A stretch of 16,720 bases of DNA, taken from assembly GCA_015662065.1 (NCBI GenBank), contig DQUX01000305.1:1-16720 (forward strand), given 5' to 3'. Positions 1 to 6,117 of the stretch are shown here, piece by piece; within the stretch, counting starts at the first letter, position 1; the number at the start of each line of letters is the position of its first letter. This DNA comes from Anaerolineales bacterium (GTDB lineage: Bacteria > Chloroflexota > Anaerolineae > B4-G1 > DUEL01). The notes below the pieces were generated by a model. It was not told the DNA's origin. It searched no databases and was given only the letters and a program-made list of their open reading frames with translations. The position numbers were made by a program, and so were the translations under genes.

Positions 1-89
1 AGGCTCCCAGCGGGTCTGCGACCCGCGTCTCCGGCCGAAAGATGCCGTTTTCGGCCCAAGTCGGGGGTCACAGACCCCCTCAGAGCATA
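1..89. repeat. 89-bp nested palindromic repeat, copy 1
   Basis: Seen directly: three small hairpins in a row, GCGGGTC/GACCCGC at 10-26, GGCCGAAA/TTTCGGCC at 33-56 and GGGGGTC/GACCCCC at 63-79. The first and third are related in opposite orientation, so the whole unit is also one imperfect inverted repeat: 2-41 pairs with 48-87 (about 30 of 40 positions) around a 6-nt loop. No coding potential is evident. The left boundary may lie outside the window. It resembles a REP/MITE-like element; the mobilising enzyme is unknown. Confidence 0.85.
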
Positions 90-96
90 GGGATTC

Positions 97-185
97 AGGC
101 TCCCGGCGGGTCTGCGACCCGCGTCTCCGGCCGAAAGATGCCGTTTTCGGCCCAAGTCGGGGGTCACAGACCCCCTCAGAGCATA
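97..185. repeat. 89-bp nested palindromic repeat, copy 2
   Basis: Near-identical tandem copy of 1-89, with one visible difference (A9 against G105), separated by the 7-nt spacer GGGATTC. The near-identity suggests a recent duplication or ongoing homogenisation. It ends in GCATA and runs straight into AATGTGA, a motif that also follows the last repeat copy at 11846. Confidence 0.85.
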
Positions 186-250
186 ATGTGACATTGTCAA
201 GCTACGAGCAACGAGTATCCAGTAGCGAGCATCCCGCAACGAGCACAGAC
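185..250. repeat. degenerate heptad-like tract upstream of galE
   Basis: After AATGTGA (185-191) the sequence shows imperfect 7-nt periodicity, with CTACGAG, CAACGAG, TAGCGAG and CAACGAG among the units. This resembles the short tandemly repeated heptanucleotides (STRR) known from cyanobacteria. No convincing promoter for galE was found here. The only candidate -35 is TTGTCA at 194-199, and it lacks a good -10 at the right spacing. Confidence 0.45.
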
Positions 251-266
251 TTTCGGGAGGAATCTG

Positions 267-1250
267 ATGAACATCCTGGTCACCGGAGGAGCCGGCTACA
301 TCGGCAGCATCGTCGCGGAGGAACTGATACGGCAAGGCGACGCCGTTGTCGTCTTCGACAACCTGTACTACGGCCACCGGGCCGCCGTCCACCCCGATGC
401 GACCTTCGTCGAGGGGGACCTAGCCGACCGGGCCGCGGTCAAAGCCGTCTTCGACGCCCACGAGATCGAGGCGGTGATGCACTTTGCCTCCTACACCCTG
501 GTGGGCGAGTCGATGGAACAGCCTTTCAAGTATCTGGGTGACAATGTCACCAACGGGCTTAACCTCCTACAGGAGGCGGTCGCCCACGGCGTGCGCCGCT
601 TCATCCTCTCCTCCACCGCCAACCTCTTCGACGACCCGGAGCGGATGCCCATCGACGAGGAGGAGCGGATCGTCCCTGGCAGCCCCTACGGCGAGTCCAA
701 GAACATCCTGGAGCGCATCCTCCACTGGTTGGACCGAGTCTACGGCTTTCGGTATGCGGCGCTGCGGTACTTCAACGCCGCCGGGGCCTCTCCCACCGGC
801 GAACGGGGGGAGGACCACGATCCCGAGACCCATCTCATCCCCCGGGTCCTCCAAGTGGCGCTAGGCCGGCGAGAGAAGATCGTCATCTTCGGCGACGACT
901 ACCCCACTCGCGACGGTACCTGCGTGCGGGACTACATCCACGTCACCGATCTGGCCCAGGCCCACATCCTGGCCCTGCGCGCCCTAGACGAGGGGAGCCG
1001 CACCTACAATCTGGGCAACGGCCAGGGGTTCACCGTCAAAGAGGTCATCGAGACCTGCCGGGAGGTGACCGGGCATCCCATCCCGGCCGAGGTCGGCCCT
1101 CGCCGCCCGGGCGACCCGGCTGTCTTGGTCGCCAGCAGCGAGAAGATCCGGCGGGAACTGGGCTGGGAGCCGAGGTACCCCGACCTGCGGACCATCATCG
1201 GGCACGCCTGGGAGTGGCATCGGACCCATCCCAATGGGTATGGGGATTGA
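267..1250 (+). CDS. galE: NAD-dependent UDP-glucose 4-epimerase (GalE-type, extended SDR)
   Basis: Predicted to interconvert UDP-glucose and UDP-galactose in the cytoplasm, supplying sugar nucleotides for envelope or exopolysaccharide synthesis. The protein has 327 residues, usual for GalE. The N-terminal Rossmann fold carries GGAGYIGS (glycines 7, 10 and 13). The catalytic region has SST at 115-117 and the YxxxK pair Y141/K145 in SPYGESK. The C-terminal half contains the substrate-domain landmarks RDYIHVTDLA and YNLGNG. The ATG at 267 follows GGGAGG with good spacing. The next gene, a glycosyltransferase, starts 9 bp after the stop, so the two are probably co-transcribed and may serve the same glycan. 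Substrate specificity within the extended SDR family (UDP-Glc, UDP-GlcNAc or other) cannot be settled by motif reading alone. Confidence 0.9.
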   Translation: MNILVTGGAGYIGSIVAEELIRQGDAVVVFDNLYYGHRAAVHPDATFVEGDLADRAAVKAVFDAHEIEAVMHFASYTLVGESMEQPFKYLGDNVTNGLNLLQEAVAHGVRRFILSSTANLFDDPERMPIDEEERIVPGSPYGESKNILERILHWLDRVYGFRYAALRYFNAAGASPTGERGEDHDPETHLIPRVLQVALGRREKIVIFGDDYPTRDGTCVRDYIHVTDLAQAHILALRALDEGSRTYNLGNGQGFTVKEVIETCREVTGHPIPAEVGPRRPGDPAVLVASSEKIRRELGWEPRYPDLRTIIGHAWEWHRTHPNGYGD

Positions 1251-1259
1251 TCGATTTCA

Positions 1260-2405
1260 ATGCGCGTCGCCCTCAACGCCTGGTTCTGGGACCGGTCCCA
1301 CACTGGCAGCGGCCAGTACACCCGCCGCCTGGTGGAGCACCTGGCGGCCCTGGAACCGGGCCTGGATGTGACGCTGGTTTTGCCGAGGGGAGGTTTCGGG
1401 TCTCAGGTTTCCAGGTTTCAGGTTGGGGGGACCCTGAAACCCGGGACCCCGAAACTCGAAACCCACGACCTGGGCAAACTCTACTTCGAACAGGTCGCCT
1501 TCCCCCGCGCCTGCCGCCGCCTGGGGGTGGACGTGGCCCACGTGCCCTACTGGGCCCCGCCGCTTCTGCCATCCGTCCCCGCCGTGGTCACCGTCCACGA
1601 TCTGATCCCCCTGCTGCTGCGGGAGTACCGGGGCGGGCCTCGGGTGCGGGCCTACACCGCCTTGGTCGCCGCCGCCGCCCAGAGAGCCGCCCTGGTCCTT
1701 ACCGACTCAGAGGCCGCCCGGCGGGACATCCTGGCCTGCCTGGATCTTCCCCCCGAGCGGGTATGGACGGTCCACCTGGCGGCGGCCCCCTGCTTCCGAC
1801 CCGACCCCGACCCGGAGGATGAGACGGTCCGCGTCCGCCACGGCCTGCCCCTCCGCTACATTCTCTATCTGGGCGGCTTCGATGTGCGCAAAAACGTCCG
1901 CACAGCCCTCGCCGCCTACACCTGGGCCGGGCCGGTGATCGGGGAGGATTGCCCCCTGGTGGTCGCCGGGCGGTTGCCGGAGCGGGATACCCCCTTCACT
2001 CCCGATCCTCGCCGCCAGGCCCAGGCGCTGGGGCTGGAGCCGGGGTGGGTCCGGTTCATCGGCCCGGTGGCGGAGGAGGAGAAGCCCGCCCTCTACCGGG
2101 GAGCGGTCGCTTTCCTCTTCCCCTCCCGCTACGAAGGGTTCGGCCTGCCCCCCTTGGAGGCGATGGCCTGCGGGACGCCGGTGGTGGGGAGCGACACCAC
2201 CTCCATCCCCGAGGTCGTCGGCGACGCGGGGGTGCTCGTGGACCCCGACGACGCGGCTGGGATGGCGGGGGCGGCGATCCAGTTGGCCGAGGATCCGGAT
2301 TTCCGTGCAGAGCTCAGCCGTCGGGCACTGGCCCAGGCGGCCCGATTCTCCTGGGAGCGCACCGCCCGGGAGACGCTGGCCGCCTACCGGCGGGTGGCGA
2401 CGTGA
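1260..2405 (+). CDS. GT4-family glycosyltransferase with in-frame repeat insertion
   Basis: Retaining GT-B glycosyltransferase, 381 residues, predicted to transfer a sugar from a nucleotide donor to a glycan or lipid acceptor at the cytoplasmic face. The N-terminus MRVALNAWFW...GSGQY is typical of group-1 enzymes with a Gly-rich loop. The C-terminal donor domain has GGFDVRKN and the EX7E motif E292-G-F-G-L-P-P-L-E300, followed by AMACGTPVV. Residues about 44-70 do not look like the family. They are encoded by a palindromic repeat (1391-1464) that keeps the frame, after which LGKLYFEQVAFPRACRRLG resumes ordinary family sequence. The gene lies 9 bp after galE without a strong ribosome-binding site of its own, so translational coupling is likely. 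Acceptor and donor are unknown. Confidence 0.85.
   Translation: MRVALNAWFWDRSHTGSGQYTRRLVEHLAALEPGLDVTLVLPRGGFGSQVSRFQVGGTLKPGTPKLETHDLGKLYFEQVAFPRACRRLGVDVAHVPYWAPPLLPSVPAVVTVHDLIPLLLREYRGGPRVRAYTALVAAAAQRAALVLTDSEAARRDILACLDLPPERVWTVHLAAAPCFRPDPDPEDETVRVRHGLPLRYILYLGGFDVRKNVRTALAAYTWAGPVIGEDCPLVVAGRLPERDTPFTPDPRRQAQALGLEPGWVRFIGPVAEEEKPALYRGAVAFLFPSRYEGFGLPPLEAMACGTPVVGSDTTSIPEVVGDAGVLVDPDDAAGMAGAAIQLAEDPDFRAELSRRALAQAARFSWERTARETLAAYRRVAT
1391..1464. repeat. palindromic GGTTTC/GAAACC repeat inside a glycosyltransferase gene
   Basis: Left arm 1391-1423 is built of GGTTTC-type heptads, for example AGGTTTC, GGGTCTC and AGGTTTC. Right arm 1431-1464 is its imperfect reverse complement (CTGAAAC, CCGAAAC, TCGAAAC). 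About 25 of 33 positions pair around a G-rich loop. It is read through in frame and encodes a stretch rich in G, S, T, P, K and Q that is unlike the rest of the protein. An in-frame palindromic insertion of this kind recalls the Rickettsia palindromic elements. Confidence 0.75.
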
Positions 2406-2445
2406 GGGCGGGCCGGTATCCGTTTGTCCGCCCCTCGCGGGTGGC

Positions 2446-2473
2446 TTGCCCTTCGTTGACCTTATGGTATAAT
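2446..2473 (+). promoter_or_regulatory. sigma-70 promoter with extended -10
   Basis: The -10 is a perfect TATAAT at 2468-2473, preceded by TGG (extended TGn). The best -35 is TTGCCC at 2446-2451 with a 16-bp spacer. It lies about 60 bp upstream of the TTG start at 2532 and should drive the cNBD-bPH gene and def. The nearer TTGACC is only 6 bp from the -10 and cannot be the -35. Confidence 0.75.
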
Positions 2474-2474
2474 T

Positions 2475-2495
2475 AGATAACGCTTTACTTTATCT
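2475..2495. promoter_or_regulatory. inverted repeat overlapping the expected transcription start
   Basis: AGATAA (2475-2480) and TTATCT (2490-2495) form a perfect 6-bp inverted repeat with 9 nt between, immediately after the -10 hexamer. The position suits a repressor operator or a small 5'-leader hairpin. No regulator gene is adjacent, so the binding protein is unknown. Confidence 0.4.
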
Positions 2496-2531
2496 CGTCA
2501 CCCCCGACATAGCACAGAGCGGGAGGTCGCC

Positions 2532-4196
2532 TTGCCCACTGCTGCGGAGATCGCTGAGCAGCTCAAAGAAGCGCCCTTGTTCTCGGGCCTCAGCAGGCCC
2601 CAGTTACGGGCCCTGGCCGGCCTGGTGAAGGAAATGGAATGCCGGGTTGGCCGGGTTCTGTGTCGGCAGGGCGAGCCCGGGCGGCGGTACTTCATCGTCG
2701 TGGAGGGCGCGCTCCGGGTGACCCGCGTGGACGCCGCGGGGCGTGTGCTGGCGGTGCGACAGCTCCAGCCGGGGGATGGTTTCGGCGAGACCTCCCTCCT
2801 TCTGGGAGATGTGCGCGATGCGACGGTCGAGTGCATCCGGGATAGCCGGTTGCTGTACATCGAGAGGGAGGACTTCGATCGGGTGCTGGAAGCCGACCCT
2901 CGTATCGAGCGCAGGCTGCGGATGCGTCCAGACGTGGCCGAACGGCGTCGGTATCCCCGTTTCGCCTGGCTGGAGGAGGGGGAACTGCCGGTCAAGGTGC
3001 TCCGTAAGCACCCCGCCGTTCTGCTGCCCGGCCTGGTCGTACCGGGATTTCTCCTCTTCCTCCTGCTGCTGGGCGGTATACTGGCATCCAGCCGCTGGGG
3101 GACGACGGCCCTGGCCGTGGGGCTTGCCCTGGCGCTGGTCCCCCTCGGGTTCTGCGGCTACCTCATCATCAACTGGCGCGATGACATCTACGTGGTCACG
3201 AACCGGCGCGTGGTCCACCGGGAGCGAACCAAGCTGGTGCAGGAGCAGATCTCGGCCGTCCCGCTGCAGGCCATCCAGGATGTACAGCAGCTCCGCGTCG
3301 GGATCGCGGCGCGAATCTGGGAATTCGGCGATCTCATCATTGAAACCGCTGGGGGGATGGGCCAGGTCGTTTTCCGGGGCATCCCCTCACCGGCATCGGT
3401 CCAGGAAGCGATCTTTGTCCAGCGGGAGCGGATGCAGGCGATGACGCGCGCGGCCGAGCGGGCCGCTATCCAGGAGATCATGCGCCGCCATTTCTTCGGC
3501 GAGGAGGAGGAAGAGGCCCGCGAACCGCGGCCTCCAGCGCCGTTGGCGCAGCCGCGCCGGATGCGGGGATGCCTGTTGCTGCCCTTCCGCCTGTTCAGCT
3601 ACCTCTCCGGCTGGCACCAGGAGGGAGCGACCGTCACCTGGCGGAAGCACTGGATCGCCCTGCTCCGATCGCTGGGCCTTCCCATCCTCATCTTTATTCT
3701 GATCACGGCCGTTGTCCTGGTCACAGCCGCCGCTGGCCAGCTGCTCCAGCAGATTTGGCCTCTCTACGCGCTGGCTATCTTCATCATCCTCCCGTGGGCC
3801 CTGTACCAGTTCGAGGACTGGCAGAACGATCTCTATCAGGTGACGGCCACCCGAGTGGTCCACGTGGAACAGCTTCCTCTCCTCCTCCGGGAGGAGCGCC
3901 GGGAGGCCAGCCTGGAGCAGATCACCAACGTGCGGTCCGAGCAATCTTTCTGGGGGCGCCTTCTGGGGTACGGTGATGTGATCGTGGAGACTGCCGCTCC
4001 GGCGGGCACGTTTCACTTCCGCATGGTAAGCCGCCCCCAGGAGGTCCAGGCGGAGGTCTTTGCCCACATCGATGCGGCCCGCCGCCGCCGCCAGGAGCAA
4101 GAGGCGGAACGACACCGGGCGGAGTTGCTGGACTGGTTCAGCGTCTACGACGAAATCCAGCGCGCCATGCCCTCGGGACAAGAGGAAACCGACTGA
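2532..4196 (+). CDS. cyclic-nucleotide-binding domain fused to two TM-TM-bPH modules
   Basis: A 554-residue predicted membrane protein starting at TTG, with GGGAGG 5 nt upstream. Residues about 10-128 form a cNMP-binding (CAP/Crp-type) domain whose phosphate-binding cassette FGETSLLLGDVRDATV (84-99) keeps the Glu and Arg, so ligand binding is plausible. Two membrane segments follow (162-185, 192-213), then a bacterial PH domain (DUF304/bPH2 type, about 215-300). After a charged acidic linker (324-330) the plan repeats: membrane segments 383-402 and 406-425, then a second bPH domain (428-510). The two halves share W..D.Y.VT..RVVH and a later FGD/YGD.I.ETA pattern, indicating internal duplication. 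The C-terminus is charged and probably helical. There is no HTH, kinase or channel domain. The likely role is a cyclic-nucleotide-responsive membrane scaffold, which is inference. Its stop overlaps the def start by one base. Confidence 0.8.
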   Translation: MPTAAEIAEQLKEAPLFSGLSRPQLRALAGLVKEMECRVGRVLCRQGEPGRRYFIVVEGALRVTRVDAAGRVLAVRQLQPGDGFGETSLLLGDVRDATVECIRDSRLLYIEREDFDRVLEADPRIERRLRMRPDVAERRRYPRFAWLEEGELPVKVLRKHPAVLLPGLVVPGFLLFLLLLGGILASSRWGTTALAVGLALALVPLGFCGYLIINWRDDIYVVTNRRVVHRERTKLVQEQISAVPLQAIQDVQQLRVGIAARIWEFGDLIIETAGGMGQVVFRGIPSPASVQEAIFVQRERMQAMTRAAERAAIQEIMRRHFFGEEEEEAREPRPPAPLAQPRRMRGCLLLPFRLFSYLSGWHQEGATVTWRKHWIALLRSLGLPILIFILITAVVLVTAAAGQLLQQIWPLYALAIFIILPWALYQFEDWQNDLYQVTATRVVHVEQLPLLLREERREASLEQITNVRSEQSFWGRLLGYGDVIVETAAPAGTFHFRMVSRPQEVQAEVFAHIDAARRRRQEQEAERHRAELLDWFSVYDEIQRAMPSGQEETD

Positions 4197-4753
4197 TGAC
4201 ACTGCGTCCTATCCTGTTTTCAGACAATCCGATCCTGCGGAGAAAGTCCCACCGGGTGCCTCGGGTCACCGGGGAGACCCGGCAGCTCATCGAGGATATG
4301 TTCGAGACCATGCGCGCCGCCCAGGGCGTGGGGCTGGCGGCGGTGCAGATCGGGATTCCCATGCGGGTCATCGTCATCGAGATCCCCGAGGACCTGGAGG
4401 ACCCGGACGCCGGCCGTCGCCTTGCCCTCATCAACCCGGAACTGGCCCGCGTCTCCAATGAGATGGAGGAAGGGATCGAGGGGTGTCTCTCCGTGCCGGG
4501 CTGGATGGGGGAGGTCTCTCGCCATCTAGGGGTCACCGTCAAGGGGCTCGACCCTCGTGGGAAGAAGGTGCGGGTGCGAGCCCGGGGGTACCTGGCCCGC
4601 GTCCTTCAGCACGAGATCGATCATCTCAACGGCGTACTGTTTATCGACCGGGCCAGCGAGGTCTGGCAGGTCGAGGAGGGGGAAGAGGAAAGGCTCGAGG
4701 CCGAGGCGGCGGCCCAGGGGGCCGCCGGAGCGACCCCGGGGATGCTGGTGTAG
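4196..4753 (+). CDS. def: peptide deformylase
   Basis: Removes the N-formyl group from nascent polypeptides at the ribosome. The 185-residue protein has all three family motifs: GVGLAAVQ (44-51, motif I), EGCLS (95-99, with the metal-binding Cys97) and QHEIDH (138-143, with metal ligands His139 and His143 and catalytic Glu140). Length is slightly over the usual 150-175 because of an acidic, Ala/Gly-rich tail after about residue 158. The ATG overlaps the previous stop as TGATG, so it is translationally coupled to the cNBD-bPH gene and should share its promoter. The formyltransferase gene fmt, often next to def, is not in this window. It ends only 3 nt from the convergent greA stop, leaving no room for a terminator between them. 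Confidence 0.96.
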   Translation: MTLRPILFSDNPILRRKSHRVPRVTGETRQLIEDMFETMRAAQGVGLAAVQIGIPMRVIVIEIPEDLEDPDAGRRLALINPELARVSNEMEEGIEGCLSVPGWMGEVSRHLGVTVKGLDPRGKKVRVRARGYLARVLQHEIDHLNGVLFIDRASEVWQVEEGEEERLEAEAAAQGAAGATPGMLV

Positions 4754-4756
4754 CCG

Positions 4757-5230
4757 CTACTGAATGGCGGTGATGCGGAAGAGGATCTCGCCGGCCGGCG
4801 CCTCTACTTTCACCACCTCTCCTACCCTCCGGCCCAGTAGAGCTTGCCCCAACGGGGATTCATAGGAGATCCGGCTATTGCCCGGGTCCGCCTCCGCCGG
4901 ACCCACCAGATGGAAGACCTCCGGGTCCTGTCCTCCCTCCTCCACAACCGTCACCCGGCTCCCCAGGCGGACCTCCCCTGTTGGCTCGTGTTCCTCGATG
5001 ACCACCGCGTTGCGCAGCATTGTCTGGATCTCTCGAATTCGCCCCTCCAGGAACCCTTGCTCCTCTTTGGCTGTGATGTAGTCGGCGTTTTCCGAGAGGT
5101 CTCCCTGCTGGATCGCCCTCCTCAGCCGCTCGGCCAGCGCCGGCCGGCGGACGTTGACCAGTTTGTCCAACTCCCTCTCGAGTCTCGCGATCCCCTCAGG
5201 GGTGAGATAGACGGGTGTTCCACATTCCAT
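4757..5230 (-). CDS. greA: transcription elongation factor GreA
   Basis: Enters the RNA polymerase secondary channel and stimulates cleavage of backtracked transcripts. It has 157 residues, the normal family length. The N-terminal coiled coil (about 5-77) bears the tip motif GDLSENADY (43-51) with the acidic residues D44 and E47 that act on the polymerase active site. The C-terminal FKBP-like domain (about 85-157) ends with the usual pattern SPLGQALLGRRVGEVV. A ribosome-binding site GAGGAA lies about 6 nt before the ATG. It lies 17 nt downstream of dgkA and is probably the last gene of the rpsU operon, converging on def. GreB is less likely given the sequence and context. Confidence 0.95.
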   Translation of the reverse strand: MECGTPVYLTPEGIARLERELDKLVNVRRPALAERLRRAIQQGDLSENADYITAKEEQGFLEGRIREIQTMLRNAVVIEEHEPTGEVRLGSRVTVVEEGGQDPEVFHLVGPAEADPGNSRISYESPLGQALLGRRVGEVVKVEAPAGEILFRITAIQ

Positions 5231-5247
5231 ATTGATTCCTCTGTGTC

Positions 5248-5622
5248 TCAGGGTTTACCGAAGAGCCGCTCCCAAAGGGGCGGGCCGAGCACCAGCAGGC
5301 CCACGACCACGGAGATGATGGCGGTCAGGAGCACCGCTCCCGCCGTCACATCCTTGATGACCTTGGCCAGGGGGTGATAGCCTGGGCTCACCAGGTCCAC
5401 CAGCGTCTCCGCCACGGTGTTCAGCATCTCCCCCACCAGCACGAAGCCGATGGTCAGCGCCAAGACGGCCCACTGGGTGAGGGAAAGGCGCAACCACAGT
5501 CCCAGCACGACGACGAAGGCAGCGATGGTCAGATGGATGCGCGTGTTTCGCTGGGTGCGCAGGGCATAGCCCAGGCCAGCGAACGCATAGCGGAAACTCT
5601 CCACAAGGTCGCGACTGCGCAT
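5248..5622 (-). CDS. dgkA: diacylglycerol/undecaprenol kinase, DgkA family
   Basis: Small integral-membrane kinase of 124 residues that phosphorylates diacylglycerol or, in Gram-positive-type members, undecaprenol, recycling lipid carriers. The family signature is present: EMLNTVAETLVDLVSP (65-80), then KVIKDVTAGAVLL (87-99), with the metal- and substrate-binding Glu65, Asn68, Glu72 and Asp91. Three hydrophobic segments (about 30-48, 50-66 and 94-114) match the trimeric DgkA topology. It follows ybeY by 6 nt. The ybeY-dgkA pair is a conserved neighbourhood in Firmicutes and many other bacteria. Because the undecaprenol-kinase type shares this context, that activity is a reasonable guess, but the substrate is not decided by the sequence. 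Confidence 0.92.
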   Translation of the reverse strand: MRSRDLVESFRYAFAGLGYALRTQRNTRIHLTIAAFVVVLGLWLRLSLTQWAVLALTIGFVLVGEMLNTVAETLVDLVSPGYHPLAKVIKDVTAGAVLLTAIISVVVGLLVLGPPLWERLFGKP

Positions 5623-5628
5623 CCGGCC

Positions 5629-6099
5629 TCAATCTGGCAGGTTGACCTGCACCCCCAGGGCCTCGAGAATGGCCTCCTGGGTCTCCCACATCTGAGTCCG
5701 CTCCGGCTCCGTCTGGTCCGCATACCCCAGGAGATGGAGCATCCCGTGAACCACCAACAACTGCAGCTCCGCCTCCACGCCGTGGCCCGCGTCGTGGGCC
5801 TGCTCCTCGGCGCGGGGATAGGAGATAATGACATCGCCCAGGTAGCGGGGCTGCCCTCCCACTCCCACGAAAGGCCCCCGCGTCTCGTTGGGGAAGGCCA
5901 AGACATCGGTAGGGGCGTCTACACCCCGATAGCGCTGGTTGAGCTCTTGGAGCGTCTCGTCGTCGGAGACGACCACCGCTACCTCCACCGGAGGTGCTTC
6001 CTGGTGGATCAGCACGGCCAGCGCCGCCCGACGCAGCACCTCCACGTCGGCAGGCCATCCTTCCTCGATCTGCACCTCAACCCAGTATCGTTGCATCAT
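5629..6099 (-). CDS. ybeY: rRNA maturation endoribonuclease YbeY, altered metal motif
   Basis: UPF0054 family protein, 156 residues, involved in 16S rRNA 3'-end maturation and ribosome quality control in other bacteria. Family landmarks are present: LNQRYRGVDAPTDVLAFP (53-70), LGDVIIS (87-93) and the start of the metal site, H118-G-M-L-H122-L-L-G-Y. The normal motif is HxxxHxxxxxH. Here the third position, residue 128, is Asp (codon GAC) and the sequence reads GYADQ rather than GYDH. Asp can ligate zinc, so the site may still work. There are two adjacent ATGs, and the upstream one at 6099 is used here. It is 18 nt after pgpH and 6 nt before dgkA, in the conserved order. Confidence 0.9.
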   Translation of the reverse strand: MMQRYWVEVQIEEGWPADVEVLRRAALAVLIHQEAPPVEVAVVVSDDETLQELNQRYRGVDAPTDVLAFPNETRGPFVGVGGQPRYLGDVIISYPRAEEQAHDAGHGVEAELQLLVVHGMLHLLGYADQTEPERTQMWETQEAILEALGVQVNLPD

Positions 6100-6117
6100 C
6101 TCTCTGCCACCGTTGCC

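Noticed and set aside
1..185. CRISPR-like array
   Set aside because: Only two units, each a full palindrome, with a 7-nt spacer; no unique spacers of regular length and no cas genes.
194..222. Promoter for galE within the heptad-like tract
   Set aside because: TTGTCA has no acceptable -10 at 16-18 bp; the sequence there is part of the repeat tract.
2403..2436. Intrinsic terminator after the first glycosyltransferase gene
   Set aside because: GAGGGCGG can pair with CCGCCCCTC with a bulge, but no T-run follows, so it is at best weak.
2455..2473. TTGACC as the -35 of the cNBD-bPH promoter
   Set aside because: It is only 6 bp from the TATAAT; TTGCCC at 2446 has workable spacing.
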